From Algisphaera agarilytica (GTDB taxonomy: Bacteria; Planctomycetota; Phycisphaerae; Phycisphaerales; Phycisphaeraceae), in NCBI RefSeq assembly GCF_014207595.1, contig NZ_JACHGY010000001.1, positions 434,001-498,000 of the forward strand: DNA of 64,000 nt, given 5' to 3'. A program made the position numbers and the translations under genes. This document shows, piece after piece, positions 7,756 through 16,772 of the stretch (position 1 is the first letter of the stretch; the number at the start of each line of letters is the position of its first letter). Below the pieces are notes generated by a model that was not told where the DNA came from, did no database searches, and saw only the letters and a list, made by a program, of their open reading frames with translations.

Positions 7756-9108
7756 ATGTCGTCCACGGAAAATCCATTCTTCAGCACCACGCCGAGCGAG
7801 GCCCAGGGGTCGTCGGAGGTGGAGGCGTCGGGCGAGACGCCGGACAAACTCACGGCGATGGTTGAGATGGTGCGGGAGCTGTCGGCCCAGACCGACGCTC
7901 AGCAGATGGTCAGCGACTTCGGCGACCGCTTTCGGCGGATGTTTACCTACGAGGGGTTCATCGCGCTGAGTCGGCGGGGGTTGGAGTCGCCTTGGTATCG
8001 GATCACGCGGAGTTCGCTGTGGACGACGCCGATCAATCCGTGGAAGCAGAAGGACCAACTGCCCGTGCTCAACGGCGGGTTCCTGGGCGAGCTGTTGTAC
8101 GGCGACGTGCCGGTGATCATCAACGACTTTCGGCCGAACCCCGACGACCCGGCGTACGAACACCTCAAAGACTTCCGTTCGCTGCAGGCGGTGCCGCACT
8201 ACCACGAGGGCGTGGGCACGAACATGGCGATCAACTTCAGCACCCGGCCCGGTGCGTTTGACCTCGGCAAGCTGCCGGACAACGTGCTGACGCACAACCT
8301 GTTTGGGCGGACGACCAACAACATGGTCTTGTCGCAGCAGCTCAAGGAAGCCAACGATGCGTTGGACGCGGAGCTGAAGGTGGTGGGCGATATCCAGCGG
8401 TCGCTGCTGCCGCATACGCTGCCGACGATCGAGCACATGGAGTTGGCGGCGCACTACCACACCGCGACCCGCGCGGGCGGCGACTACTACGACCTGTTCC
8501 CGCTGGCGGATGGCAAGTGGGGCATCCTCGTCGCAGACGTGTCGGGCCACGGCACGCCGGCCGCGGTGGTGATGGCGGCGACGCACGCGATTGCCCACGC
8601 GTACACCGGGCCGGACGGACACGAGCCTTGTGCGCCGTGTGCGATGTTGAGTTACCTCAACTCCCGGCTGGTCGGCAAATACGACGCAGACACGGTGATG
8701 TTCGTCACGGCGTTCTACGCCATCTTCGACCCCGCGACGCGGACGCTGACGTATTCCGCGGCCGGCCACCCCCCGCCGAGGCTGTACCGGGACGGCGAGC
8801 TGACCGCGCTGGACCAGGTCGGCGGGCTGCCGTTGGGCATCATCGATCAGTCTGACTACCACTCGGCGACGGTCCAGCTCCAGCCGGGCGACCGGATCAC
8901 GCTGTTCACCGACGGGATCACCGAGGCCTTCGACCCCAGCCGTAAGCAGTACGGCGAGGCACGCCTGGACGCGGTGCTGCAGCAGGCGGGCATGTCCCAG
9001 GCCAAGCCGGAGGACGCCATCCACGTCCTGCTGGACGACGTCCACGCCTTCGCCCACGGCATGCCCAATGACGACGATCAGACGATCCTGGCCCTGCAGG
9101 TCACCTGA
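7756..9108 (+). CDS. RsbU/SpoIIE-type PP2C serine phosphatase with N-terminal GAF-like sensor
   Basis: The C-terminal half is a PPM phosphatase of the RsbU type, with metal-binding Asp residues in RAGGDYYDLF, VADVSGHG, LFTDGITEAFD and NDDDQTI, and the typical leading GDIQRSLLP helix. The first about 190 residues resemble a GAF-like sensor, joined by a short coiled linker. Such proteins dephosphorylate anti-anti-sigma factors or similar signalling proteins; no partner gene is adjacent. I chose the ATG at 7756 (MSSTENPFF, 450 aa); an ATG at 7735 is also possible. The open frame extends back into the inverted repeat at 7619-7687, which is unlikely to be coding. Confidence 0.85.
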   Translation: MSSTENPFFSTTPSEAQGSSEVEASGETPDKLTAMVEMVRELSAQTDAQQMVSDFGDRFRRMFTYEGFIALSRRGLESPWYRITRSSLWTTPINPWKQKDQLPVLNGGFLGELLYGDVPVIINDFRPNPDDPAYEHLKDFRSLQAVPHYHEGVGTNMAINFSTRPGAFDLGKLPDNVLTHNLFGRTTNNMVLSQQLKEANDALDAELKVVGDIQRSLLPHTLPTIEHMELAAHYHTATRAGGDYYDLFPLADGKWGILVADVSGHGTPAAVVMAATHAIAHAYTGPDGHEPCAPCAMLSYLNSRLVGKYDADTVMFVTAFYAIFDPATRTLTYSAAGHPPPRLYRDGELTALDQVGGLPLGIIDQSDYHSATVQLQPGDRITLFTDGITEAFDPSRKQYGEARLDAVLQQAGMSQAKPEDAIHVLLDDVHAFAHGMPNDDDQTILALQVT

Positions 9109-9167
9109 GCCGGCCAACACCCCCGCCCGGCACCGGCATAGTCCGCAAATCTTGCCTCAACGCCCAG

Positions 9168-9189
9168 AAACGCCGATTTGAGGGGGTAA
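9168..9189 (+). promoter_or_regulatory. TGAGGGGGTWA motif upstream of tatA
   Basis: CCGATTTGAGGGGGTAA (9173-9189) and the five bases before it match, with 3 differences in 22, the sequence at 40022-40043 upstream of the GspH-like pilin gene. It lies about 75 bp before the tatA ATG, upstream of a CAATAATAT stretch at about 9214-9222 that could hold a -10 box. The function is not known. Confidence 0.35.
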
Positions 9190-9262
9190 ATCTGGCTTTC
9201 GCCGCAACGATGTGCAATAATATCCGTACAGGTTCGTAACCCCGCATAACCAAGGCCAAATC

Positions 9263-9559
9263 ATGAGCTTTTCCTCCATCCAGACCACCCTCGCTCTCGG
9301 CATGCCCGGCCCCATGGAGTGGATCATCATCGGCATCATCGGCGTGCTGATCTTCGGCAAGCGCCTGCCCTCCGTCGGCAAGTCGCTGGGCCAAGGCATC
9401 GTCGAATTCAAGAAGGGCTTGTCGGGCGTCAAAGACGAGCTCGACGACGCCGTGAACGCCACCAAGAGCCTCGACGACCCCTCGTCCAGCAACGCCTCGA
9501 CGATGGACACCCCCGAAACCAAGGCCGAGACCCCCAGCACCCCGCCCCACTCGGCTTGA
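9263..9559 (+). CDS. tatA: Sec-independent translocase subunit TatA/E
   Basis: This 98-residue protein has the TatA plan: a short N-terminal membrane helix (PMEWIIIGIIGVLIFGKRLP), the FGKRLP hinge and an amphipathic helix (GKSLGQGIVEFKKGL), followed by an acidic, Ser/Pro-rich tail. TatA oligomerises to form the passage for folded proteins through the inner membrane. tatB and tatC are not in the window. The gene ends about 60 bp before tRNA-Val. Confidence 0.88.
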   Translation: MSFSSIQTTLALGMPGPMEWIIIGIIGVLIFGKRLPSVGKSLGQGIVEFKKGLSGVKDELDDAVNATKSLDDPSSSNASTMDTPETKAETPSTPPHSA

Positions 9560-9620
9560 CCGACGCGTCGCCCTCGCTATGGTGTACGGCCGCCCCGAGT
9601 TGATCGCTCAACTCCATCAC

Positions 9621-9694
9621 GGGCGATTAGCTCAGCTGGCTAGAGCGCACGCTTCACACGCGTGAGGTCACAGGTTCGAGTCCTGTATCGCCCA
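9621..9694 (+). tRNA. tRNA-Val (anticodon CAC)
   Basis: A complete cloverleaf can be drawn: the 7-bp acceptor stem GGGCGAT/ATCGCCC, a D arm GCTC...GAGC, the anticodon stem CACGC/GCGTG with loop TTCACAC, and the T arm ACAGG-TTCGAGT-CCTGT. Anticodon CAC reads GTG (Val). CCA is not encoded. A terminator follows at once. Confidence 0.96.
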
Positions 9695-9699
9695 CTCCA

Positions 9700-9737
9700 C
9701 CGCACCCCTCTGCATCACGCGTTTGGGTGCGGTTTTT
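9700..9737 (+). terminator. Terminator after tRNA-Val
   Basis: CCGCACCC (9700-9707) pairs with GGGTGCGG (9725-9732), followed by TTTTT. It closes the tatA-tRNA direction and faces the GDPD gene on the other strand. Confidence 0.8.
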
Positions 9738-9770
9738 CTTTGGGTCTTGGGAACTCGCGCCCAGCCACCG

Positions 9771-11627
9771 CTAGCGATTCAATCCCAGGCGGGCCGTGAG
9801 GTCGAGAATCACGCGTTGGGCGAAGCCCAGGGCTTTGCGTTCTTCGAGCACCTGGCGAGCGGCCGCCGGGTCGTCGGTGATCAGGACATCGACGCCGCGG
9901 CTAATCAGAGACGACATCAACACCGGGTCGTTGACCGTCCACGCGTGGACTTCCTGGCCCCGCGTGTGAGCGCGGCGGATAAAGGTGCGGGTCGCCAAGC
10001 CGTGATGGACGGCGAAGAAATCCACGTCCGCCGTGCTCAGGTCGCCGAAGGTCTTGGCGGCGAGCAGGCCCACGGTCCAATCCGGCCGGAGCTCCCGCAC
10101 CTTCTGTACCGCGGGGGCGTGCAACGACATGATGACGATTTGGTCCACCATCTGGTGGCGCTCGACCAAATCGATGACCCGCTGCTCGAGTTCGATATCG
10201 TGGCCGTAGTACTTCAGTTCGATGTTGACCCGGATTCGATCGCGGGCCGACTCCAAGACGTCACTCAGGGCCGGGACCGAGTTGACTCGGTTGGCTGCGA
10301 TCCCGTCGCCCGTCAGGTTGACGGCTTGCAACTGCTCCAGCGTGCTGTCCCAGACCTTGGTTGCCGGCCCGCCAAACCGCAGCAGGTCCTGGTCGTGCAC
10401 CACCGCCACGACGCCGTCGCGGGTCTCCTGCACGTCTAACTCGATGAAGTCGGCGCCGGCCTCGATCGCCAATTCAAAGGCCGCCATCGTGTTTTCGGTC
10501 GCCGCCAGGGAAGCGCCGCGGTGTGCCGTAATCGTCACGCGGTCTTCGAGGTTAACGCTCTGAACCGCCCACAGCCCGGTCACGCCGGCGACCAGCGCTG
10601 CGCCGACCGCCCACCACGCCACCCGCCGAGGCCGCAGCGTGAACCATCGAGTGGCCGCGGCTTCGCGTGGCTCCTGAACCACCTGGCCCGTGCCCCCCAG
10701 CGCGCGGTAGGTCCGCAACAGACAGACCGCCAGCGACATGCTGATCACCAGCGCGATCAGTAGTTGGCCGATGAACCAGATCCCCATCGCCGTGCCCGAG
10801 AGGAGCACCACGCTCCACAGCGAGTCGCCGGCGGCGTCGAGCACCACGCGGGTCACAAAGACGGTGATCGCGGTCAGAACGCTAGACACGATCCAGATCG
10901 TCAGCAGCCAAACCCCGCCCCACCGCAGCAGCCACCACTGCCGGTCACGCGTCATGGCGGCGCTGCGGCGAAGCGATTCGAGAGGCCCGGCGGCATCGAG
11001 CATGATCAGGGGCAGGCTCATCGACCAACGCAATGCGAGCCAGAGCCAAACCAGCATCATCCCGAGGAGCAGGCCCCCGATGATGGCGGCGGCGGCATAA
11101 AACGCCGGCGGCTTTTCCGCCAGGTAGTAGTTGATGTCGTACGCGGTCAAAAGGGATTGGAACGCGACCAAGCCCCCGATCAAGAACGGTGCCGCCGTGA
11201 CCACCAGGGCCCCGATCACCGCTGCGGATACCCGAAACAGGGTGCTGCCGTGCATCACCGCCGCAACCACCGCAGCGATACCGCCGGCCATGCCCCCGCC
11301 TTCCGGCGAAGCAACGACCCGCACCATCGCCCCGAGGCCGATCCCCACGGTGGCGACCCCGACCCCACCCAGCAGCAGCAGCGCCACCCAACCTAAGGGG
11401 TGCAGAAAAAACCCCGCGATCTCGGCGTCGGTCAACAACGGCTGGCCGGTCCAAACCAGGTAAAGCCGCCAAGCCAACGCCGTCAACGGCGCCGCGACCA
11501 CCAGCACCAATGCTTTGATGAGCAAATCCACACTCAGCAAAGCGAGCCAATTACTTCTCAATTCACGAACGATCTCACTCAAAGAACGAGAGAGCGAGAT
11601 GTGTGTGTCTTCTGTCGGCATATCCAC
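9771..11627 (-). CDS. Membrane-anchored glycerophosphodiester phosphodiesterase
   Basis: GDPD enzymes hydrolyse glycerophosphodiesters to glycerol-3-phosphate and an alcohol. Residues 1-355 hold six or more hydrophobic segments and match the membrane domain found fused to some GDPDs. Residues 364-618 are the TIM-barrel catalytic domain, with ITAHRGAS (His369, Arg370), ENT (379-381), FIELDVQ (Glu396, Asp398) and VVHDQDL (His411). The product is 618 aa. It lies downstream of ppc on the same strand with an 86-bp gap. The stop codon is TAG. Confidence 0.9.
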   Translation of the reverse strand: MDMPTEDTHISLSRSLSEIVRELRSNWLALLSVDLLIKALVLVVAAPLTALAWRLYLVWTGQPLLTDAEIAGFFLHPLGWVALLLLGGVGVATVGIGLGAMVRVVASPEGGGMAGGIAAVVAAVMHGSTLFRVSAAVIGALVVTAAPFLIGGLVAFQSLLTAYDINYYLAEKPPAFYAAAAIIGGLLLGMMLVWLWLALRWSMSLPLIMLDAAGPLESLRRSAAMTRDRQWWLLRWGGVWLLTIWIVSSVLTAITVFVTRVVLDAAGDSLWSVVLLSGTAMGIWFIGQLLIALVISMSLAVCLLRTYRALGGTGQVVQEPREAAATRWFTLRPRRVAWWAVGAALVAGVTGLWAVQSVNLEDRVTITAHRGASLAATENTMAAFELAIEAGADFIELDVQETRDGVVAVVHDQDLLRFGGPATKVWDSTLEQLQAVNLTGDGIAANRVNSVPALSDVLESARDRIRVNIELKYYGHDIELEQRVIDLVERHQMVDQIVIMSLHAPAVQKVRELRPDWTVGLLAAKTFGDLSTADVDFFAVHHGLATRTFIRRAHTRGQEVHAWTVNDPVLMSSLISRGVDVLITDDPAAARQVLEERKALGFAQRVILDLTARLGLNR

Positions 11628-11713
11628 GCCCGCGTTTCACCGGCAGTGTACCTGACCGGCGCAGACGCAGGCGAAACACTTGCCTCCCCCCAACGACTTA
11701 CAACCTTTGGAGA

Positions 11714-14485
11714 CTACCCCGTCACGCCCAGGCCCGCGGCGATGGTGTTGACGCTGAGCAGGAGCGAGGGGAGCTTGGCCTTCGCCTGGTCGTCCTTGTT
11801 CTGGGCGACCAGCGACCGCCAGTGCTTCAACATCTCGATCTGGCACTGGTGCACCGGGATGAGAGCTTCGTCGCGCATCGAGAGCACCGCGTGGATGCGT
11901 GGGCGGGCTTCGGCCAAGGGGGAGCCGTAGAGGTGTTCGAGCAGCTTGCCGGTCAACGCATACTCTTGCTCGATGCATTCCAACAGCGGGTCGCGCGTCG
12001 CGGGGTCTTCGACCAAGGCGGCGTAGTCGCGGATGCGGTCGGGGGACGCCATCATCCACGCCGTCGCCACGTTGCTGACGAGGTAGTGGAACGGCGGCCA
12101 GCGGTCGTCGGTTTCGCTCTTGGCGCGGACGAGTCGCTGCATCGCGTCCGGATCGTTGGTCGCCAGTTCGTTCATCGCGCTGCCGAAGCCGAACCAGCCG
12201 GGCAGCATGAAGCGGGATTGGTTCCACGCAAAGACCCAGGGGATCGCACGCAGGTCGGCCAGGGTGCGGCGTCCGGAGCGCCGGGGCGGACGCGAGCCGA
12301 TCCGGCTGGCCTCGATGACATCGATGGGCGTCGCCGCGGCGAAGAACTGGATGAAGCCCGGCGCTTCGAGCAACCCCCGGTAGGCCTGCCGGCTGCTTTC
12401 GCTGAGCCGGTCCATCACTTCGGAAAGGCCGTCGCCAACAGAGTTGGGGTGGTGGTCCCGGATGCGGGCGGCCAGCGCACCGGCGCCGAGGAACTCGAGG
12501 TGGTGCGCCGCGGTGACGCGGTTGGCGTACTTCTGCGAGATCGTCTCGCCCTGTTCGGTCACCCGAAGCCGTCCACTCGCACTGCGACGCGGCAGCGCGC
12601 GGACAAAGCGGTGCGTCGGGCCCGATCCCCGGCCGATGGAGCCGCCCCGGCCGTGGAAGAACCGGATATCGACGCCGTGCTTGGCCGCGACTTCCACGAT
12701 CGCCTGCTGCGAGCGGTGGAGGCCCCAGAAGCTCGCGACGATGCCGCCGTCTTTGCTGCTGTCGCTGTAGCCGATCATGACCTGTTGCACGGGGCGTTCG
12801 CCGCCGCGCTCGAGGCGTTGCCGATTCAGGCTCGTCTGAACGAGTGGGTTCGTCAGGTAGTCGTCGAGGATGTCGGGCGCGGCTTCGAGGTCGTCGATGG
12901 TTTCGAACAACGGCACCACTTCGAGGGGGCACCAGTGCTCCCCCGCTTCGTCACGCAGCAAGCCGGCATCGCGGGCTAGCAGATACACCGCCAGCAGGTC
13001 TTCGGCGTTGCGGGTCATGCTGACGATCAAGGCGCCCAGGCCTTCGGTGCCGAAGCGTTCGGCGTGGCTGGACAACGCGCGATACGCCTGCAGCACCGCG
13101 TGGGCTTCGCCCTCGGGTACGTCCCGTTCGCCGGTGAAGGGCCGCACGGTGGCGAGTTCCCGATCGAGCATCGGCCGACGCTTATCGCGTGGCCAGTCCG
13201 GATACGTCTCGGCGTCGGGCACGCCGGCACGCTGCAACAACGCGGACAGCGCCCGGTCGTGGAACGCGCTGTTCTGCCGCACGTCCAGGACCGCCATGTG
13301 CAGGCCGAAGCAGTTCACCGACACGAGCACGGGATCGACTTCCCGCTCGGCCAGCCGACTCGCCCCGACTTCGACCAGGGAAGAACGCAGCCGTTGGAGG
13401 TCTTCGATCAGGTCCGACGCCCCCGCGTAGCCGCCGGCCTCGGGGTCGCGCTTCAGCCGGACCCGCATCAGGTTGATCCACTGACGCCACGGCTCTTCTG
13501 AGTTGCGGCCGCGTGCTTTCTTGCCGGCCTTGCCCAGCATTTCGACACGCTCTTCGATCGCAGCGGGCAGCGAAGACGGCACGGGTTGCCGCCCCACCGC
13601 CAGACTCAGGCGGGACGCGAGCCCGGCGAGTTCGTCGTCGAACAGATCACACGCGGTCTGGCGCAGCAGCGCCAGCGTTTCCTCGGTGACCTCGGCGGTG
13701 ACGCCCGGGTGGCCGTCGCGGTCGCCGCCGACCCAGGTGCCGAAACGGATCTTGGGCAACGCCGCGCTGCCCTCGAGCAGTTCGGGCGGCAGGCCGCAGC
13801 TCCGCCAGGCGTCGCGCACCCGCCGAGAGGCCCAGGGCAGCACGTCGGGGAAGACGTCACGCAGGAAATACAAAGCGAGGCTGCGCTCGTCGGCGAGGCG
13901 CGGCTTTTCGAGGTAGATCTCGCCGGTCCGCCACAGCCGCTCGAGGCAGCTCTCGATGCTGGCCTCGAAGTCAGCGCGTTCGGCCGGGGTCCACATGCTG
14001 TTTTCGAGTTCAACGATGTGGCGGTAGAGCTGGCGGTGTTGCTCCAACACCGTTTGGCGTTTGCTCTCGGTCGGGTGTGCGGTGAGCACCGGCTCGACCT
14101 CGATCGCCGACAGCCACTCGGCCATCTCCCGCGGCTCGACGCCGTGGGTCTTGCCCTTGACGAACGCCTGCTCCCAGCTGCCCGACTCGGTGGACTTGGC
14201 GCCGGTGACCTCGGCGTGGCGGCGTTCCTGGGCGACCGCGTTTTCCTCGGCGTGGCTCAGCAAACGGAACGCGATCGCCGCCGCCTGGAGGCAGTCCTCG
14301 ATCTTCTCGGCGGGGAAATACGGGTCAACGGCCGCCTCCGACCCGCGCCACAACGGCTGCCAGGGCAGGTGCTCGGCCACGGGACGGGCCCCGACACTCT
14401 CCAGCACACGATCAAACGCCGTCATCAGAACCCGGAGGCTCTCCAGCGCATGGTCAGATTCCTCGAACATCAGAGCGTCCCTCAA
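11714..14485 (-). CDS. ppc: Phosphoenolpyruvate carboxylase
   Basis: PEPC makes oxaloacetate from PEP and bicarbonate, replenishing the TCA cycle. The 923-aa length is normal. Signatures include VLTAHPTES with catalytic His137, FHGRGGSIGRGSGPTHR, and MIGYSDSSKDGG with the substrate-binding basic residues. The start ATG gives MRDALMFEESD. A 230-bp gap separates it from the upstream sulfatase gene. The bicarbonate substrate is of interest because an SbtA-like bicarbonate transporter lies at the far end of the window. Confidence 0.96.
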   Translation of the reverse strand: MRDALMFEESDHALESLRVLMTAFDRVLESVGARPVAEHLPWQPLWRGSEAAVDPYFPAEKIEDCLQAAAIAFRLLSHAEENAVAQERRHAEVTGAKSTESGSWEQAFVKGKTHGVEPREMAEWLSAIEVEPVLTAHPTESKRQTVLEQHRQLYRHIVELENSMWTPAERADFEASIESCLERLWRTGEIYLEKPRLADERSLALYFLRDVFPDVLPWASRRVRDAWRSCGLPPELLEGSAALPKIRFGTWVGGDRDGHPGVTAEVTEETLALLRQTACDLFDDELAGLASRLSLAVGRQPVPSSLPAAIEERVEMLGKAGKKARGRNSEEPWRQWINLMRVRLKRDPEAGGYAGASDLIEDLQRLRSSLVEVGASRLAEREVDPVLVSVNCFGLHMAVLDVRQNSAFHDRALSALLQRAGVPDAETYPDWPRDKRRPMLDRELATVRPFTGERDVPEGEAHAVLQAYRALSSHAERFGTEGLGALIVSMTRNAEDLLAVYLLARDAGLLRDEAGEHWCPLEVVPLFETIDDLEAAPDILDDYLTNPLVQTSLNRQRLERGGERPVQQVMIGYSDSSKDGGIVASFWGLHRSQQAIVEVAAKHGVDIRFFHGRGGSIGRGSGPTHRFVRALPRRSASGRLRVTEQGETISQKYANRVTAAHHLEFLGAGALAARIRDHHPNSVGDGLSEVMDRLSESSRQAYRGLLEAPGFIQFFAAATPIDVIEASRIGSRPPRRSGRRTLADLRAIPWVFAWNQSRFMLPGWFGFGSAMNELATNDPDAMQRLVRAKSETDDRWPPFHYLVSNVATAWMMASPDRIRDYAALVEDPATRDPLLECIEQEYALTGKLLEHLYGSPLAEARPRIHAVLSMRDEALIPVHQCQIEMLKHWRSLVAQNKDDQAKAKLPSLLLSVNTIAAGLGVTG

Positions 14486-14715
14486 ACGGTGGATAGATCA
14501 CACGGGCCGGCCGGGCTGGCCGCACCTGTCCCCCAGAAGACGCCACACTATATCGCTCGAATCCGTCCGCGTACGGGCCAATCGCCATCAATTTCGCACG
14601 CCCATGGGGGCCGGTGCGGTCTACAGCGTCGTGCCGGCTGTACCGGGCATCAAGGCCGCTATGCGGACACAGCGTGGGGTGGTTTCTCGGTGAAAGCGTA
14701 TTCGGCGATCGGACC

Positions 14716-16389
14716 CTACTTGTTATCGCCGGGACGGAGCTCGAGGAGCTCGCCGTACTCGACGATGCCCATGTCCTGCTTCCAGTCTTCACACATCTTC
14801 GCCAGCTTCTGCACCAGCTTCGGCTTGGCCTCGGCGAGGTTGTTCAGCTCGGCGGGGTCCTGGTCGAGGTCATAAAGCTCGTAGGCGATGCCCGGGCGGT
14901 TGAGGGTTTGGGTGTACCAGCCGGGCTCGATGAGAAGCTTCCAGCGGCCCTGGTAGATGACGCTCTGCTGGCCCTTGTCGTTGAAGAAGATGGCTTCGGC
15001 CGGCGGGCGGGGCTGGCCCTGAAGGACGGAAAGCATGTTGCGGCCGGGGAGGGTCTCGGTGGGTTGGCCGCGGAACGTCTCGGGGTACTCGACCCCCGCC
15101 AGCTCCAGGCACATCGGCAGGATGTCGCCGACCCAGACCTGTTCGTGGGACATCGACCCCGGCTCGATACGGTTCGGCCAGGAGGCGATGAAGTGGGTTT
15201 TGGTCCCGCCCTCCCAGAGCAAGGCCTTCATCCCGCGGTACGGGGTGTTGAAGATGTTGTCGAGGTGCGAGGCGTTGCCGTTGTCGGAAAAGTAGAGGAC
15301 GAGGGTGTTGTCGAGTTCGCCGGTTTGCTCGAGCGTGTCCATCAGCCGGCCGACGCCTTCGTCGACCTTTTCCATCATCGCGGCGTGGAGGGCCATCTGC
15401 AGGCGGAATTCATCTTCCTTGCCGGGGTTGATCCACGCGGGCTTGTAATCCAGGTGCTTCGCGTAGAGGCCTTGTGTTTGCACGCCTTTGTGACGCGTTG
15501 CCTCGACCGCGCGGATGTCTGCGTACTTTTTGAGGTATTTCTGAACCAGCTCTTCGGGGGCCTGCAGCGGCTTGTGGGGTGCGCGGTGGGCGACGTACAA
15601 GAAGAACGGCGGTGCATCGTCGCCGGCGGCGTCTTCGATCATCTCGATCGCGCGGTCGGTGACGCCGTCGGTGGCGTAGAAGGCTTTGCCGGTCTTGCCG
15701 TGGTTGACGTTGTAGCGCTGCTGCCACTTGGAAAAACAGTGCATCGTGTAGACGCGGTCGTAGGTGAGCTTGGCGGGCTTGTTGCCTTCACGCATCGGGT
15801 GGGGTTGGCCCGGCACGAAGAACAGGCTGTCCTGTGCACCGTAAAGCCCGAAGTATTCGTCGAAGCCGCGCTGCAGGGGCAGGGCCAGCCAATCCAACTC
15901 GATCTCTTCTTTCGTCAGCTCCCAGCCGGGGTGGTAGCGCTTCCACACTTCCTGCTGTTTGGTGTCGACCTTCATGGTGCTGCCGCCCAGGTGCCACTTG
16001 CCGGACATGAGCGTGCGGTACCCGGCGTCCTTGAGTAGTTCGGACAGCAGCGGGGTGTTGTAGGGCAGTCGGCCGCGGTGGGCGGGGTACGGCATCTCGC
16101 GCCCCCAATCACCGACGACCCCGCCGCCGAAGCCGACGCGAGCGCAATCCAGACCCGTCAGGAGCGTGGCACGCGTCGGGCTGCATCGGCCGTTGGAGTA
16201 GAAGTTGCTGAGGCGGATGCCCTGCTCGGCAAGCCGATCGAGGTGGGGCGTGTCGATCTCTCCGCCGAAGGAGCCGAGGTCGGAGTAGCCGGCGTCGTCC
16301 GTCATGATGACCACGATGTTGGGTCGGTCATCGGCACGGACCGATCCGGCCAAGACCATCAAGCAGACCAATAAAAGAGCTTTAAACAT
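14716..16389 (-). CDS. Exported formylglycine-dependent sulfatase
   Basis: The 557-aa product begins with a signal peptide ([19 protein letters not shown]) and then [19 protein letters not shown], where Asp31 and Asp32 bind calcium. The CSPTR motif (69-73) carries the Cys converted to formylglycine, followed by ATLLTG. It resembles the arylsulfatase A-type family that is greatly expanded in planctomycetes and acts on sulfated polysaccharides. The substrate cannot be told from the sequence. No sulfatase-maturing enzyme or other carbohydrate genes are adjacent. Confidence 0.92.
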   Translation of the reverse strand: MFKALLLVCLMVLAGSVRADDRPNIVVIMTDDAGYSDLGSFGGEIDTPHLDRLAEQGIRLSNFYSNGRCSPTRATLLTGLDCARVGFGGGVVGDWGREMPYPAHRGRLPYNTPLLSELLKDAGYRTLMSGKWHLGGSTMKVDTKQQEVWKRYHPGWELTKEEIELDWLALPLQRGFDEYFGLYGAQDSLFFVPGQPHPMREGNKPAKLTYDRVYTMHCFSKWQQRYNVNHGKTGKAFYATDGVTDRAIEMIEDAAGDDAPPFFLYVAHRAPHKPLQAPEELVQKYLKKYADIRAVEATRHKGVQTQGLYAKHLDYKPAWINPGKEDEFRLQMALHAAMMEKVDEGVGRLMDTLEQTGELDNTLVLYFSDNGNASHLDNIFNTPYRGMKALLWEGGTKTHFIASWPNRIEPGSMSHEQVWVGDILPMCLELAGVEYPETFRGQPTETLPGRNMLSVLQGQPRPPAEAIFFNDKGQQSVIYQGRWKLLIEPGWYTQTLNRPGIAYELYDLDQDPAELNNLAEAKPKLVQKLAKMCEDWKQDMGIVEYGELLELRPGDNK

Positions 16390-16772
16390 GATGTTTTAGA
16401 GAGGGGTTGGGGGATTTTGAATCGGATCGATTCACGCAGATCGCATCAAATTACGGTTAACATTCTACAATCTTTCGCCGTTTTGGGAAGTGAAACGGCG
16501 GAAAGTGGCTCGGCGCAGCCCAGACGATTTCAGACTTCGACTCCCTATTTCAATGCTCCGGCGAGACGCCTGTCTGGATGGGATCCGACCTGCGTAGCCC
16601 CGCTCGTTTTGGCCAAGACATGTCCGGAATGGATTCCGTCTAAGAGCGAGGGGAATATTCTGCGGTAAGTTCAGCTTTGTTATTGACGTAGAGAGAGGTT
16701 GGCCTGAGCATCTTCGGTAGGATGGGCCTGCGCTTAAGCGATGCAATTATTTTTTGGCGATAGGACTGCGCG
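16390..16772. other. Divergent intergenic region, 383 bp
   Basis: The region between the divergent sulfatase and flavoprotein genes is poorer in GC than its flanks (for example around 16440-16490 and 16670-16760), as expected for promoters of both genes. I see no protein-like reading frame and no strong hairpin. Confidence 0.5.

Noticed and set aside
9621-9694. tRNA-Val as an integration (att) site
   Set aside because: No integrase gene or partial duplication of the tRNA 3' end occurs in the flanking sequence that I can see.
11603-12979. A 458-codon open frame on the plus strand opposite ppc
   Set aside because: The minus-strand product matches PEP carboxylase over its full length; the plus-strand frame is a bias artefact.
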